A stretch of DNA of 64,000 nucleotides from Brenneria goodwinii (lineage in GTDB: Bacteria > Pseudomonadota > Gammaproteobacteria > Enterobacterales > Enterobacteriaceae). The stretch is from the NCBI RefSeq assembly GCF_002291445.1, contig NZ_CP014137.1, positions 4,588,001 to 4,652,000 on the forward strand, read 5' to 3'. Shown here in pieces: positions 17,218-26,033 of this stretch (position 1 is the first letter of the stretch; each line of letters starts with the position of its first letter). The notes beneath the pieces are model-generated. The model ran no database searches. It was not told the origin of the DNA and saw only the letters and a program-made list of their open reading frames with translations. The position numbers and the translations under genes were made by a program.

Positions 17218-18335
17218 GACAAAGCTCCGTGGTTAGGCGTTTCAGGGTTGCGGACGGCATCAATGCGTTTTTCTACCCACAACGCATAGCGGGAAAGCAA
17301 AAAGCCGAAGAACAGATAAATGAACGAAATAAACAGATAGGTTTCAATGTAGTAACGGCGCCAGAGCGGATCCTGCATCACCGAACTGGTGGCGGTCAGA
17401 ATATCGAACAGGCCGATAATAATGACGAAAGAGGTATTCTTCATGGCAGCGATGATGTGATTGGTCATCGCAGGCAGGCAGATGCGCAACGCCTGCGGCA
17501 GAATGATTTTCGTGGTGGTGTGCCAGTAATTCAGGTTGAGCACCGCCGCGGCTTCGTACTGTCCGCGCGGCACGGATTGCAGGCCGCCGCGAATCACTTC
17601 CGCCTGATAGCAGGCGAAGAACAGCGCGATGCCGATGATAATACGCAGGAGTTTATTGACTTCCATACCGGCGGGCAGAAACAGCGGGAAGACATTGACG
17701 GCCACAAACAGGATGGTAATCAGCGGCACGCCGCGCAAGCCTTCAATAAAAATCACCGACAGACTGCGCAGGAAAGGCAGCGGCGAACGGCGGCCAAGCG
17801 CCAGCAGCACGGAAAACGGCATCCCGATAACCACCGTTCCGCTAAACAGCAGAATGGTCAGCGGCAGGCCGCCCCATTCAGATGAAGGAACATAAGATAG
17901 CCCGAAAATACCGCCGCTCATCAAAATAGCCATAACGCTGGTGGACAGCAGCCATAACGGCAACAAAATACGCGAATGCCAGAAGCGCGGCATCAGCGAC
18001 AGGCCGAGCGTCAGGAACCAGACCACCATGGCGATAATTAACCGCCAGTGCTGATCGTAAGGATAGATGCCAAATAAGATCGGCCGGTGTTTCTCGCCAA
18101 TCACCGCCCAGCAGGCGCCCGCGGCGACCCGGCATACTTGCGGATCGCTGGTGTGCCAGACGGCATCGATAATTCCCCAGCGCAGCAGTTTATCGCCGAC
18201 GGTCAGCAATAGCACGGCCAGCAATAGGGTCAGGATCGTTTGCGGCAGGCTGCTGAACAGGTTGCTGCGCATCCAGCGCCAGGCGATGAACAGCCTGGGG
18301 CTTAGCGAACTGGGTGAAAAAGCAGGGTATGACAT
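17214..18335 (-). CDS. aapM: Amino-acid ABC transporter permease (AapM type)
   Basis: This inner-membrane permease is one of two unequal subunits of the AAP-type importer. The ATG at 18335 (MSYPAFSPSS) follows a GAGGAAA ribosome site and starts ten bases after the aapQ stop, giving 373 residues; the frame is open to 18383 but that would overlap aapQ. The C-terminal domain has the ABC permease EAA loop (YEAAAVLNLNYWHTTTKIILPQALR). The extra N-terminal hydrophobic region before that core distinguishes AapM/YhdY from ordinary HisM/GlnP permeases. Confidence 0.9.
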   Translation of the reverse strand: MSYPAFSPSSLSPRLFIAWRWMRSNLFSSLPQTILTLLLAVLLLTVGDKLLRWGIIDAVWHTSDPQVCRVAAGACWAVIGEKHRPILFGIYPYDQHWRLIIAMVVWFLTLGLSLMPRFWHSRILLPLWLLSTSVMAILMSGGIFGLSYVPSSEWGGLPLTILLFSGTVVIGMPFSVLLALGRRSPLPFLRSLSVIFIEGLRGVPLITILFVAVNVFPLFLPAGMEVNKLLRIIIGIALFFACYQAEVIRGGLQSVPRGQYEAAAVLNLNYWHTTTKIILPQALRICLPAMTNHIIAAMKNTSFVIIIGLFDILTATSSVMQDPLWRRYYIETYLFISFIYLFFGFLLSRYALWVEKRIDAVRNPETPNHGALS

Positions 18336-18345
18336 GGCGCTTTCC

Positions 18346-19572
18346 TCAGCGTTCTTTGATGGCGACAAAGCGGTTAAAGACATTCATCAGCAGCGACGTT
18401 GTGCAACTGATAATCAGGTAAACCACCATCATAATGGCGATCACCTCCAGCGCCTGACCGCTCTGATTCATCAGGGTATTGCTGATATTCGCCAATTCGG
18501 GGTAGCCAACCACCACCGCAATCGAGCTGTTTTTGGACAGACTGATAAACTGGCTGGTCAGCGGCGGAACGATCACCCGCATCGCCTGGGGAATAATGAT
18601 GTGGCGCATCATCTGCCTGGGAGACAACGACAGTGAGCGGGCGGCTTCCAACTGCCCCTTGGGGATTGACTGGATGCCGGCCCGGACAATTTCAGCAATA
18701 AAGGCGGAAGAGTAGAGCGCAATTCCCAGCAGCAGGGAGGTGAATTCCGGGCTGATGGTAAATCCGCCGCGGAAGTTGAATCCGCTCAGTTCCGGCCGGT
18801 TAAGATGGTGAGGCGCGCCGGACAGCCACCAGGTCAGCAGCGGCAGGCCGGTAATCAGGGCCAGCGTGATGCGCCCGACCGGAAGGATACGGCCATGATG
18901 CTCACGCAGACGGCGGCTGGCCAGTTTGAGCCCTGCGCTGATAATCAGCGCGGCTAACAGCGCGACGGCGCACCACTGCCAGCCGGGATGGGACGTCGGC
19001 AGCGCAAAAGAGAGACCGCGATTGGTCAGAAATCCCAAACCGCCGAGTTCGATCGCCGCGCGCGGGCTGGGCAGGTTACGGATCACCACCGACCAGAAAA
19101 TCACTTGCAAAATCACCGGAATATTACGCATCAGCTCCACGTAGACGCCGGCGACGCGCGCCAGCAGCCAGTTTTTCGACACCCTGGCGATGCCGACGGA
19201 AAACCCCAGTACGGTAGCTAAAATAATTCCCCAGAACGAGACATACAGCGTGTTGAGCAGCCCGACCGCCAAGGCGCGGGCATAGCTGTCGCGCGCTGTG
19301 TAACCGATAAGTTTTTCGCCGATTTCAAACCCGGCGGCATGGTGCAGGAAGCCGAAGCCGGTCGCGATGTTCTGCGAACGCAGATTCTCCACCACGTTGG
19401 TATATAGCCAGTGGCTGAATAAAATAAGCAATACGCCAAATAAAACCTGATAAAACCATGCCCGAAATGATTTACTGCCAATGACGGCGAATATCTTTTT
19501 ATACACAAAAAACTTTTCCACAGAGAAAGGAAAAGTTGGCGGCGCGGTTATTTTTTGTTGATGCTTCATCAT
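18346..19572 (-). CDS. aapQ: Amino-acid ABC transporter permease (AapQ type)
   Basis: This is the second, larger inner-membrane permease subunit of the AAP importer. I start it at the ATG at 19572 (MMKHQQK, 408 residues). An in-frame TTG at 19599, with AGAGGA four bases upstream, is an alternative that adds nine residues. The permease core contains the EAA motif (LEAARSLSLSPRQMMRHIIIPQAMR) near the C-terminus. A long N-terminal segment with a periplasmic insert is typical of AapQ/YhdX. It follows aapJ after a gap holding a large stem-loop. Confidence 0.9.
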   Translation of the reverse strand: MMKHQQKITAPPTFPFSVEKFFVYKKIFAVIGSKSFRAWFYQVLFGVLLILFSHWLYTNVVENLRSQNIATGFGFLHHAAGFEIGEKLIGYTARDSYARALAVGLLNTLYVSFWGIILATVLGFSVGIARVSKNWLLARVAGVYVELMRNIPVILQVIFWSVVIRNLPSPRAAIELGGLGFLTNRGLSFALPTSHPGWQWCAVALLAALIISAGLKLASRRLREHHGRILPVGRITLALITGLPLLTWWLSGAPHHLNRPELSGFNFRGGFTISPEFTSLLLGIALYSSAFIAEIVRAGIQSIPKGQLEAARSLSLSPRQMMRHIIIPQAMRVIVPPLTSQFISLSKNSSIAVVVGYPELANISNTLMNQSGQALEVIAIMMVVYLIISCTTSLLMNVFNRFVAIKER

Positions 19573-19678
19573 CGAGTTTTCTTTTATTTCAGGCAACAAC
19601 CTGTCCTCTTAATAACGTTTTTTTCAGGCGCCATGGCCGCTTGATGCTATTTTTATCCAGAAGACGTTGGATATAGCG

Positions 19679-19720
19679 TCAGGGCGCAATACGAATAGCC
19701 GATATTCGTTTACGCCCTGA
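19679..19720. repeat. Imperfect 42-base stem-loop between aapJ and aapQ
   Basis: TCAGGGCG pairs with CGCCCTGA, then after a small internal bulge ACGAATA pairs with TATTCGT around loop GCCGA. No T-run follows on the minus strand, so this looks like an mRNA-stabilising or processing hairpin. Such elements commonly sit between a binding-protein gene and its permease genes, letting the binding protein be made in excess. Confidence 0.7.
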
Positions 19721-19729
19721 TAAACGGGA

Positions 19730-20779
19730 TTATTGAATAGGCAAACCGTACAGCAGGCCGCCTTTCGTCCACAGGTTGTTCAAATCGCGCTCCAGCGGCG
19801 CTGAGGTATCCGGGCCGAAGTGGCGGTTATAGATGTCGGCATAATTACCCACCTGTTTAACAATGTTATATGCCCACTTATTATCCAGCCCCAGCTTTTG
19901 ACCGTAATCGCCGGTCACGCCCAGCAGCGCCTGTACTTCGGGATCGTTGTCGCTTAGCTTGCCGTCCACATTTTTCTGATTGATATCCATCTCTTCGGCA
20001 TTGAATGTGGCGTATACCACCCATTTAACAATGTCGTACCACTGATCGTCACCTTGACGCACGGCCATCGCCAGCGGCTCTTTCGAGTAGATGCCCGGTA
20101 AAATAGTGTGGTCGTCGGCATTTTCCGCATCATGAATACGCACCCCCGGCAGCGCCACTTTATCGCGGGCGATCACATCGCAGCGGCCGGACAGATAGGC
20201 GGCGACGTATTCTTTATTGTTTTCGATCACCACCGGCGTGTAATGCAGCTTCCGCGCCGCGAAAATTTGCGCCACGTTGTGTTCGGTACTGCTGCCGGGC
20301 GTGATGCATATCGTTGCGCCGTCCAGATCCTCGATTTTTTTCACGCCGGAATCCGTACGCACCATAAAGCCGGTGCCGGTATAGAAGGTTGGCGGCGCGA
20401 AGTTAAGCCCCAGCGAGGTATCGCGGGATAATGACGCGGTGATATTACGCGACAGGACGTCCACTTCGCCGGACTGAATCGCCGGGAAGCGTTGCGCGGT
20501 GGACAGCGCGGAAAAACGGACTTTGCCGGCATCGCCAAAGATGGCGGCCGCCAGCGCGCGGCAGTAGTCGACATCCAGGCCGGACCACTGTCCTTTACTG
20601 TCTATGGCGGAAAAACCATGACGGGCAGGGTGCACGCCGCAGATCAGCTCCCCTCTGGCCTTGATTTTTTTCAGCGTGTCACCATTGCCGGAAACCGCGG
20701 CGTCCGCGTGGGCCGGCAACAGAGTATTCCCCAGAGTTAGCAGCATAACAGTTGCAAAAACGAAAGTTTTCTTCAGCAT
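19730..20779 (-). CDS. aapJ: Periplasmic amino-acid-binding protein (AapJ type)
   Basis: This is the solute-binding protein (SBP_bac_3 family, 349 residues) that captures amino acids in the periplasm for AapQMP. Residues 1-26 form a typical signal peptide ending LLPAHADA. The mature part begins with the LKKIKARGELICGVHPARHGFS block found in AapJ/YhdW proteins. AAGGAT lies upstream of the ATG. The ligand may be broad (polar L-amino acids) by family precedent, but the genomic neighbours raise the possibility of a specialised substrate. Confidence 0.92.
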   Translation of the reverse strand: MLKKTFVFATVMLLTLGNTLLPAHADAAVSGNGDTLKKIKARGELICGVHPARHGFSAIDSKGQWSGLDVDYCRALAAAIFGDAGKVRFSALSTAQRFPAIQSGEVDVLSRNITASLSRDTSLGLNFAPPTFYTGTGFMVRTDSGVKKIEDLDGATICITPGSSTEHNVAQIFAARKLHYTPVVIENNKEYVAAYLSGRCDVIARDKVALPGVRIHDAENADDHTILPGIYSKEPLAMAVRQGDDQWYDIVKWVVYATFNAEEMDINQKNVDGKLSDNDPEVQALLGVTGDYGQKLGLDNKWAYNIVKQVGNYADIYNRHFGPDTSAPLERDLNNLWTKGGLLYGLPIQ

Positions 20780-21140
20780 CGAAAATCCTTATAACGAGAG
20801 TGTTTTCACTTAACTTGCTGTAATTATTAGTAATATTGTTTACTGTGTTCTTTTGTATACCAATACTCTCAACACCCCGGTTAAATGGCAAATAGCAAAT
20901 TTCACTATAGAAAGAAAAATAATGGATATAGAAATAAACGGGAGTGCATTTTTCGGTTAAATACCCTTAATTAAATAAGGGCTTTGTTTTTTGCTATTGT
21001 TTTTTACCGGTCGCCATAGTTATCTCCTCCGTTAATTTCAGCTAATCGGAGCAGAGCGTCGATGAATATTAAAAGACAATATTTTTGGTTAACCGGCGGG
21101 TTTAACCCTCTTTTCCTTTTCGCTATAGATTTTTGCCTGA
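20780..21140. promoter_or_regulatory. Intergenic region upstream of aapJ with candidate operator TTGTATACC at 20853-20861
   Basis: This 361-base AT-rich region lies between aapJ and the TauE-like gene and contains no convincing gene. The sequence TTGTATACC at 20853-20861 also occurs at 24857-24865 in the divergent promoter region next to the GntR-type regulator, suggesting a shared operator. I could not place -35/-10 boxes for aapJ with confidence. Confidence 0.4.
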
Positions 21141-21905
21141 TTACAGATATCCCTGGATGCCCTGCCAGATTAACTGTGAACAGAGAATCATCATCGTCAG
21201 GCGAAACGCCGTACGGAATAGTTTTTCCGGCAGATTATCCAACAGTCGGGCGCCGAGCCAGGTACCCAGTACGCCGCTGGCGATCATGGCGCCCAGCATC
21301 GGCAGCCAACTGGCGTAAGCAAAACCCATCAGGCCGAAGGCGAGAATTTTCAGGCCGTGTTGCAGCACCATACAGGTGGCATGGGTGGCGATCAGCGGCT
21401 GTTTGCTCAGCCCTTGCGAACTGATCAGGCCGGCTACCAGCGGCCCGGTCGCGCCGACGATCATCGTGCCGATGCTGGCCACCGCCCCGCCGAGAATAAA
21501 CAACAGGCGGTTCACCTTTTTGGCCGGCGGGCGTGTATGAAATACCGACCACAGGATAAACAGCGCCAGGGCGATTTTGGCAATGCCGTCCGGTATCCAG
21601 ACCGCAACCGGCGCGCCGAGCGCAATGCCCGCCACACTGCCGATGAAAAACCACAGGACCAACGGCCAGGCGATATACAGTCGCTGGATCAGCGTCCGGC
21701 TCAGGTTTGAACCGAATTGTACGATGCCGTGTACCGGCAACAGGCTGCTAACCGGCATGCCCAATCCCATAATGGCGAGCAGCGTCACGCCGCCGCCCAG
21801 CCCCAAGGCGGCGGTCAGGGCGGAGGTGAGAAAACTGCAAAATACCAGCACACCGGCAAACAGCGGCGAGATTTCCGGCGGGATAAGGTTGGGCATATGT
21901 ACCAT
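21141..21905 (-). CDS. TauE/SafE-family membrane permease
   Basis: This 254-residue, highly hydrophobic protein has about eight helices and the TauE/SafE pattern: an early Gly-rich segment (ALGLGGGVTLLAIMGLG) and a second half repeating it (GGAVASIGTMIVGATGPLVAG). Family members export or import sulfite, sulfoacetate and other organic anions. Here it follows two MmgE/PrpD genes in the same direction, so it may handle a carboxylate or sulfonate intermediate of that pathway. That role is inferred from neighbours only. The ATG at 21905 has no clear ribosome site; an ATG at 21896 is an alternative. Confidence 0.85.
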   Translation of the reverse strand: MVHMPNLIPPEISPLFAGVLVFCSFLTSALTAALGLGGGVTLLAIMGLGMPVSSLLPVHGIVQFGSNLSRTLIQRLYIAWPLVLWFFIGSVAGIALGAPVAVWIPDGIAKIALALFILWSVFHTRPPAKKVNRLLFILGGAVASIGTMIVGATGPLVAGLISSQGLSKQPLIATHATCMVLQHGLKILAFGLMGFAYASWLPMLGAMIASGVLGTWLGARLLDNLPEKLFRTAFRLTMMILCSQLIWQGIQGYL

Positions 21906-21995
21906 CTCATGATAACGCGATAAACGACACCATCGTCTTCTTGCCGGCTCGGCGAAGACGATGCCGTAATGACCGGTCAGGCCGGTATGCTGGTG

Positions 21996-23321
21996 TTAGC
22001 GGAAATCATCCTGAAGCAAGCGCTGATACAACGCCTGGGCCGCCTCACGCGTCATTGTCTGACCGGCGCAATCGAGGAATTTCTGTTCAATCAGATTGTC
22101 CGGCAACGGAATGGCCGCGCTTGAGCCCATCGCCCCCGCAACGTGACGGCTAAAGCGCTGTCCGTCCTGAGCGATCAGCGTGACCTGTGCGCTGTGGGTC
22201 GTTTCTTCATCATGACAGCTCAGTTCTACTTTCTCCATCAGGGCATTGGTGAGCGGATCGCTGAACGCCGCGTCATCAATAAAGTCATCCAGCGTTAGCT
22301 GACCGTTTACCCAGGCGCGGGCAATACAGTAATGCAGGCTGAATTTCCCGGCCAGCGGGGTTTCCGGCTGCGGTATGTTGATGTGCGGGAAACGGATCGG
22401 GTGAACGGCGATCTGAATACGCGCGATCTGTTCGGCGGGCAGCGCGGTCTGTTCACGCAGAGCCAGCAGCCCGTCCAACGGCGATAAGATCGCATAGCAG
22501 CAGGGGAAATACTTAAAGCTGTTGCCTTTGACCTTATCAAGAATATGCGATGGCGCATCCCAGCTTTCCGTCAGCGGGGTGGCGTCGTAGTTTTCCGGCC
22601 CGCGGTTATAAACGTTGAAATAACCGTGGTTATGCTCAAAGGCGGTAGACCCGGCGCTGTATCCCTGTCGGGCCAACAGAACCGCCATCACCGCGCTACG
22701 ATTGGCGTGTCCGACCGCCAGGGATTTGGTCTGGCTGCCAAAGTTGGATTTGATGCCGGAGGCCAACGATGCGCTAATCGACAGCGCGGTGGCCGTTTGT
22801 TCTTCGCTAAGACCGAGCAGCACGGCGCTGGCGGCGACGGCCGCAAAAATGCCGACGGACGTGGTCGGATGCCAGCCGTGGCGGTATTGAAACGGGCTGA
22901 CCGTTTTTCCCATTCGTACCGCGGTTTCATAACCGGCCAGATAGGCGCGTAATATCTCCGATCCGCTGGATTGCTGCTCATCCGCCAGCGCCAGCAGCGC
23001 CGGCAGCACCACGACCGAGATATGCCCGTGCAGCCAGGAGTTGGAATCGTCAAAATCCAGCAAATGCGCGGAGGCGCCATTCAGTAAGGCGGCATCCAGC
23101 GCATTGAGATGCAAATCCGTGCCGAACACCCGGCTTTTCCCTGGCGCCGCCGAGGGAAGGATAACCGCCCGCAGTTTTTCCGCGCCGTCCTGAACTCCGC
23201 CCGCCAGCGTCACGCCCAGCGTATCGATAATGGCGGTTCTGGCGTGCGCCAGGGCATCGGCGGGAAAGGTCTGGCGGGAAAACGCCAACAGATTATGAGC
23301 AAACTGGCGGGCAATGGTCAT
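21996..23321 (-). CDS. MmgE/PrpD-family protein, second copy
   Basis: This 441-residue protein is of the MmgE/PrpD superfamily, which includes 2-methylcitrate dehydratase, cis-aconitate decarboxylase and iminodisuccinate epimerase. The family core is visible in HLLDFDDSNSWLHGH (residues about 86-100), the HPTTSVGIFAAVAA block and the KYFPCCYA segment near the subdomain boundary. It lies 82 bases downstream of a paralogue that is clearly diverged, so the two are not recent duplicates. With no prpB, prpC or acnD nearby, a methylcitrate role is unlikely. The substrate is unknown. Confidence 0.85.
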   Translation of the reverse strand: MTIARQFAHNLLAFSRQTFPADALAHARTAIIDTLGVTLAGGVQDGAEKLRAVILPSAAPGKSRVFGTDLHLNALDAALLNGASAHLLDFDDSNSWLHGHISVVVLPALLALADEQQSSGSEILRAYLAGYETAVRMGKTVSPFQYRHGWHPTTSVGIFAAVAASAVLLGLSEEQTATALSISASLASGIKSNFGSQTKSLAVGHANRSAVMAVLLARQGYSAGSTAFEHNHGYFNVYNRGPENYDATPLTESWDAPSHILDKVKGNSFKYFPCCYAILSPLDGLLALREQTALPAEQIARIQIAVHPIRFPHINIPQPETPLAGKFSLHYCIARAWVNGQLTLDDFIDDAAFSDPLTNALMEKVELSCHDEETTHSAQVTLIAQDGQRFSRHVAGAMGSSAAIPLPDNLIEQKFLDCAGQTMTREAAQALYQRLLQDDFR

Positions 23322-23403
23322 GAAATGGGGATCCTGTACAAATATCGCAATAAAGTCCGGTTGTTAGCGTTCGGCCGGGACTCGAGGGTTAAGTTCGTTG
23401 GCG

Positions 23404-24762
23404 TTATACGCGCCCGGCTAGCATTTCGCTGATGACGGACAACGATCCCGGCCGTTCAAAATTGATCGCGGCCTGATACAGCCTGTCGCTGTTGGCGGCG
23501 CCCAATACCGGTACGGTCAGCGTATCGAACTTGGCGCGCAGTTCCTCATCAGTGAGCGGGTTTTGCGCATGACCGCGATAGACCCGCGTTTCGCCGTGCA
23601 ATTGTTCACCGTCTTCCAGCCAGATGTCGATAAAGGCGGAGCTGGCCGACTGGCCGTCAACCGCTTCCACTTCCAACCGCGGCAGCAACTGGCGGGGGCG
23701 CGGATCGTCGACGGTTTGCTGGGTGAAGTCGGTATCGGCCAGTTGGTAGCCGCTCAGCGCAAGGGTAATGCAGTGGGGAATGCTGAACTTGCTTTCCAGC
23801 GGCGTCTTCGGGTTGGCGATACCGGCGTTGACCATGCCCATCGGATGCACTTTGGCGTGAATCCGTTTGATTTTGCGGCCGTTAAGCTGCGGATAGAGGC
23901 CGCGAGCCGTTTCTATCGAGGCGTGTGTCCCGCGACAGCTGGCGTAGAGCTTGTAGCCGTTGGTCAGCAGTTCCCAACTCTGGCCGAAATCCAACGGCGG
24001 AATTTCCGCACTGCCGTCCTGAATGAATATTTTCACCCAGCCATCCGTTTCATAGAAATGATGCGCGGCGACAAAGCCTTCGGCGGCGAGTTCGGCGGCC
24101 ATAATGCCGTCCATCGCCGCTTTACCGGCATGAAATGGTTTTCCATGCGTGCCGGAGGATTTCTGTAGCCCGCCCATCATGGTGGCCGCCGCGCCAAGCG
24201 CATTGGCGATTTGTTGCGGATTCAATTGCAGGATTGATGCGGCGACCGCGGCGGCGCCCGCCCGTCCGACGACCGAAGTGGGGTGGAATCCCCGCCGTTG
24301 CAGATTGCGCCCGACGCCGGGAACCCAACCGCCGCCCAGTTTCGCCATGACTTCAAAGCCGGTGATAAACGCGATCAGCGTAGTCCGTTCGCTGGCGCTA
24401 TACGCCTGCGCCATGGCCAGCGCGGCAGACCAGCAAGGGCCGCTCGGGTGTCCGGCGCCGGCCGGATGGGTATCGTCGTAATCGGCGGCATGCGACATGG
24501 TGGCGTTGACCAGCGCGGCCAGTGCCGGCGTGGTTTTGCCCCCGAGAAAAATTTGCGCATCGCCCTGCGAATTCCAACGTTTGACGACCTGCCGTACCGC
24601 CTGTACGGCATCATCATTGACGGCGCCCAACGCCACGCCCAGATAATCAATCAACGCGCGTTTTGCTTCATGCAGAACGACGTCGGGAATAGCGATTCGG
24701 GGAGCCTGGCTGATAAACTGGCTAAGTTGTTCTCCGCGTGAGAGCACGGGGGTCGTGGTCAT
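23404..24762 (-). CDS. MmgE/PrpD-family protein, first copy
   Basis: This 452-residue member of the MmgE/PrpD superfamily is first in a minus-strand transcription unit with the second copy and the TauE-like gene. Landmarks are HAADYDDTHPAGAGHPSG (about 90-107), FHPTSVVGRAGAAAVAA, KPFHAGKAAMDG and YKLYASCRGTHASIE. It is divergent from a GntR-type regulator 342 bases away. The DDTHP motif resembles the more hydrolyase-like members, whereas the second copy has DDSNS, suggesting two different reactions on related substrates. No specific function is assigned. Confidence 0.85.
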   Translation of the reverse strand: MTTTPVLSRGEQLSQFISQAPRIAIPDVVLHEAKRALIDYLGVALGAVNDDAVQAVRQVVKRWNSQGDAQIFLGGKTTPALAALVNATMSHAADYDDTHPAGAGHPSGPCWSAALAMAQAYSASERTTLIAFITGFEVMAKLGGGWVPGVGRNLQRRGFHPTSVVGRAGAAAVAASILQLNPQQIANALGAAATMMGGLQKSSGTHGKPFHAGKAAMDGIMAAELAAEGFVAAHHFYETDGWVKIFIQDGSAEIPPLDFGQSWELLTNGYKLYASCRGTHASIETARGLYPQLNGRKIKRIHAKVHPMGMVNAGIANPKTPLESKFSIPHCITLALSGYQLADTDFTQQTVDDPRPRQLLPRLEVEAVDGQSASSAFIDIWLEDGEQLHGETRVYRGHAQNPLTDEELRAKFDTLTVPVLGAANSDRLYQAAINFERPGSLSVISEMLAGRV

Positions 24763-25104
24763 CGAAATGACTCCTTAAGCAAAAACGCTGTGGCGCTAAT
24801 GATGAAAAGGGCGCTGAGGGCAGAGCGAAAGCGCGTTCTTCAATGTCTGCATTCAATTGTATACCGTGATATAAAAAGAGAATAACAACAGAGCCAGCCG
24901 CCGCAAAGATGCTTTTTAGCTAAGCAAAGAACAAAATAAGCAATGCGAGATATTGCCAATGGTGTAGCGTCGGGCAAACTTGAAATGTTTTCAACTCGTT
25001 GCTACTTGCCCATCCGGTGAACGGATCGAGCGGGCTTATAATGAGGTTTTTCGGCCCACGCGTTGTGCGCCCATTTTAATGACTAAATCACAAAATGACG
25101 GATT
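24763..25104. promoter_or_regulatory. Divergent promoter region of the MmgE/PrpD operon and its GntR-type regulator
   Basis: This 342-base AT-rich region lies between divergent start codons. It contains TTGTATACC at 24857-24865, the 9-mer also found upstream of aapJ, followed by AT-rich sequence suitable for a promoter. No gene is seen in it. Confidence 0.5.
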
Positions 25105-25758
25105 ATGAATCTAAAACTGACCGACCGAGAAACGGCCTTATCGCCTTTTGAGACCCTGATAGCCGCAATTGAAAACGGCGAGCTACTGCCGGGGGAACGT
25201 TTGCAGGAAGCCCGGCTGGCGAAGCAGTTCGGTCTGAGCCGTACGCCGATTCGTGAAGCATTGCATCGTTTGGAAACGCTGGGATTGGTTGAACCCGGCC
25301 CGCAGCGTGGTTTGATGATTGCCCAGCTTAGCTATGAGCGGCTGCGTCAGTTATTTGCGGTACGTGAAGGGTTGGAACGGCTGGCTATCGATCTTGCCGT
25401 GACCTCGGCGTCTGAGGAAGAGATTGGTTTATTGCAGGACATGGTTAACGCCGAACGGCAAATCAGCGACAGTAAACGGCTGCACGACCATAATCGATTG
25501 TTCCATCGTCAGATTTATCGTTCAACTCACAATCCCTACCTGAATGAAATGCTGGATAACCTGCGCATTCACCTGTCGCTGTTGCGCGGCACCACCTATG
25601 AACTGCCGGAACGGGTCGAGGAAGCGAAAAAAGAACACCAGTTGATCGTTGAGGCATTGGCGCGGCGCGATCGTGAAGCGGCGCAGGAAGTCGCCTGCCA
25701 GCATATCAGAAATGGTTACCGTGCTCGTCTCAGCATTTTGAGCCAGCGGGATTTTTAA
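25105..25758 (+). CDS. GntR-family (FadR/FCD subfamily) transcriptional regulator
   Basis: This 217-residue protein has a winged helix-turn-helix at about residues 15-75 (GERLQEARLAKQFGLSRTPIREALHRLETLGLV) and an FCD ligand-binding domain at about 85-205. The FCD domain retains metal-ligand-type residues (Asp/His in RLHDHNRLFHRQIYRSTHNPYL and a late His). FCD regulators usually sense small carboxylates. It is divergent from the MmgE/PrpD-TauE operon and is its likely local regulator. Its 3' end lies three bases before the first upstream glmZ regulatory site. Confidence 0.88.
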   Translation: MNLKLTDRETALSPFETLIAAIENGELLPGERLQEARLAKQFGLSRTPIREALHRLETLGLVEPGPQRGLMIAQLSYERLRQLFAVREGLERLAIDLAVTSASEEEIGLLQDMVNAERQISDSKRLHDHNRLFHRQIYRSTHNPYLNEMLDNLRIHLSLLRGTTYELPERVEEAKKEHQLIVEALARRDREAAQEVACQHIRNGYRARLSILSQRDF

Positions 25759-25760
25759 AT

Positions 25761-25873
25761 TGTCGGTATCCGGCGACAGGAGCGATGCCGCATGTCTCTA
25801 TGCGGAGACACTTAACTGATTGATTGATAATGAGTAAGGTCGGCGAGGGGTAATCTGTCTCTGAATGACGACG
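25761..25873 (+). promoter_or_regulatory. Three GlrR/QseF-type activator sites upstream of glmZ
   Basis: Three TGTC-N10-GACA dyads are spaced over 113 bases: 25761-25778 (TGTC...GACA), 25793-25810 (TGTCTC...GAGACA) and 25856-25873 (TGTC...GACG, one mismatch). Dyads of this type are bound by the response regulator GlrR, which activates sigma-54-dependent transcription of glmY, and in some enterobacteria of glmZ. The sites lie 160-270 bases before the glmZ start, a normal enhancer distance. Confidence 0.7.
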
Positions 25874-25953
25874 CTTTTTATGCGCGACCAGGGGATTTGC
25901 GTTCCCGGGCGGTCGATGCATATGGGTGCTTATATAATAAAAATTATTTTTAC

Positions 25954-25966
25954 TATCATTGGGTTA
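25954..25966 (+). promoter_or_regulatory. Probable IHF site between activator sites and glmZ promoter
   Basis: TATCATTGGGTTA matches the IHF consensus WATCAANNNNTTR with one mismatch and has an AT-rich tract just upstream (25932-25953). Its position between enhancer sites and a -24/-12 promoter is where IHF bends DNA in sigma-54 systems. Confidence 0.5.
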
Positions 25967-26006
25967 TGAGCTAAATGCGGAACGCGTAAAATTTTAGTGG
26001 GCATCT

Positions 26007-26022
26007 TGGCATAATTTGTGCT
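26007..26022 (+). promoter_or_regulatory. Sigma-54 promoter of glmZ (with possible overlapping sigma-70 -10)
   Basis: TTGGCATAATTTGTGCT has GG (26008-26009) and GC (26020-26021) separated by exactly ten bases, the sigma-54 -24/-12 arrangement, with GC 13 bases before the RNA start at 26034. TTAAAT at 26022-26027 is at the right distance for a sigma-70 -10 box, so dual control is possible. Confidence 0.7.
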
Positions 26023-26033
26023 TAAATCTACGC

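Noticed and set aside
14823..25758. tRNA-Pro as integration site of a genomic island
   Set aside because: No integrase and no repeated tRNA 3' end at the right boundary were seen, so classic integration is unsupported.
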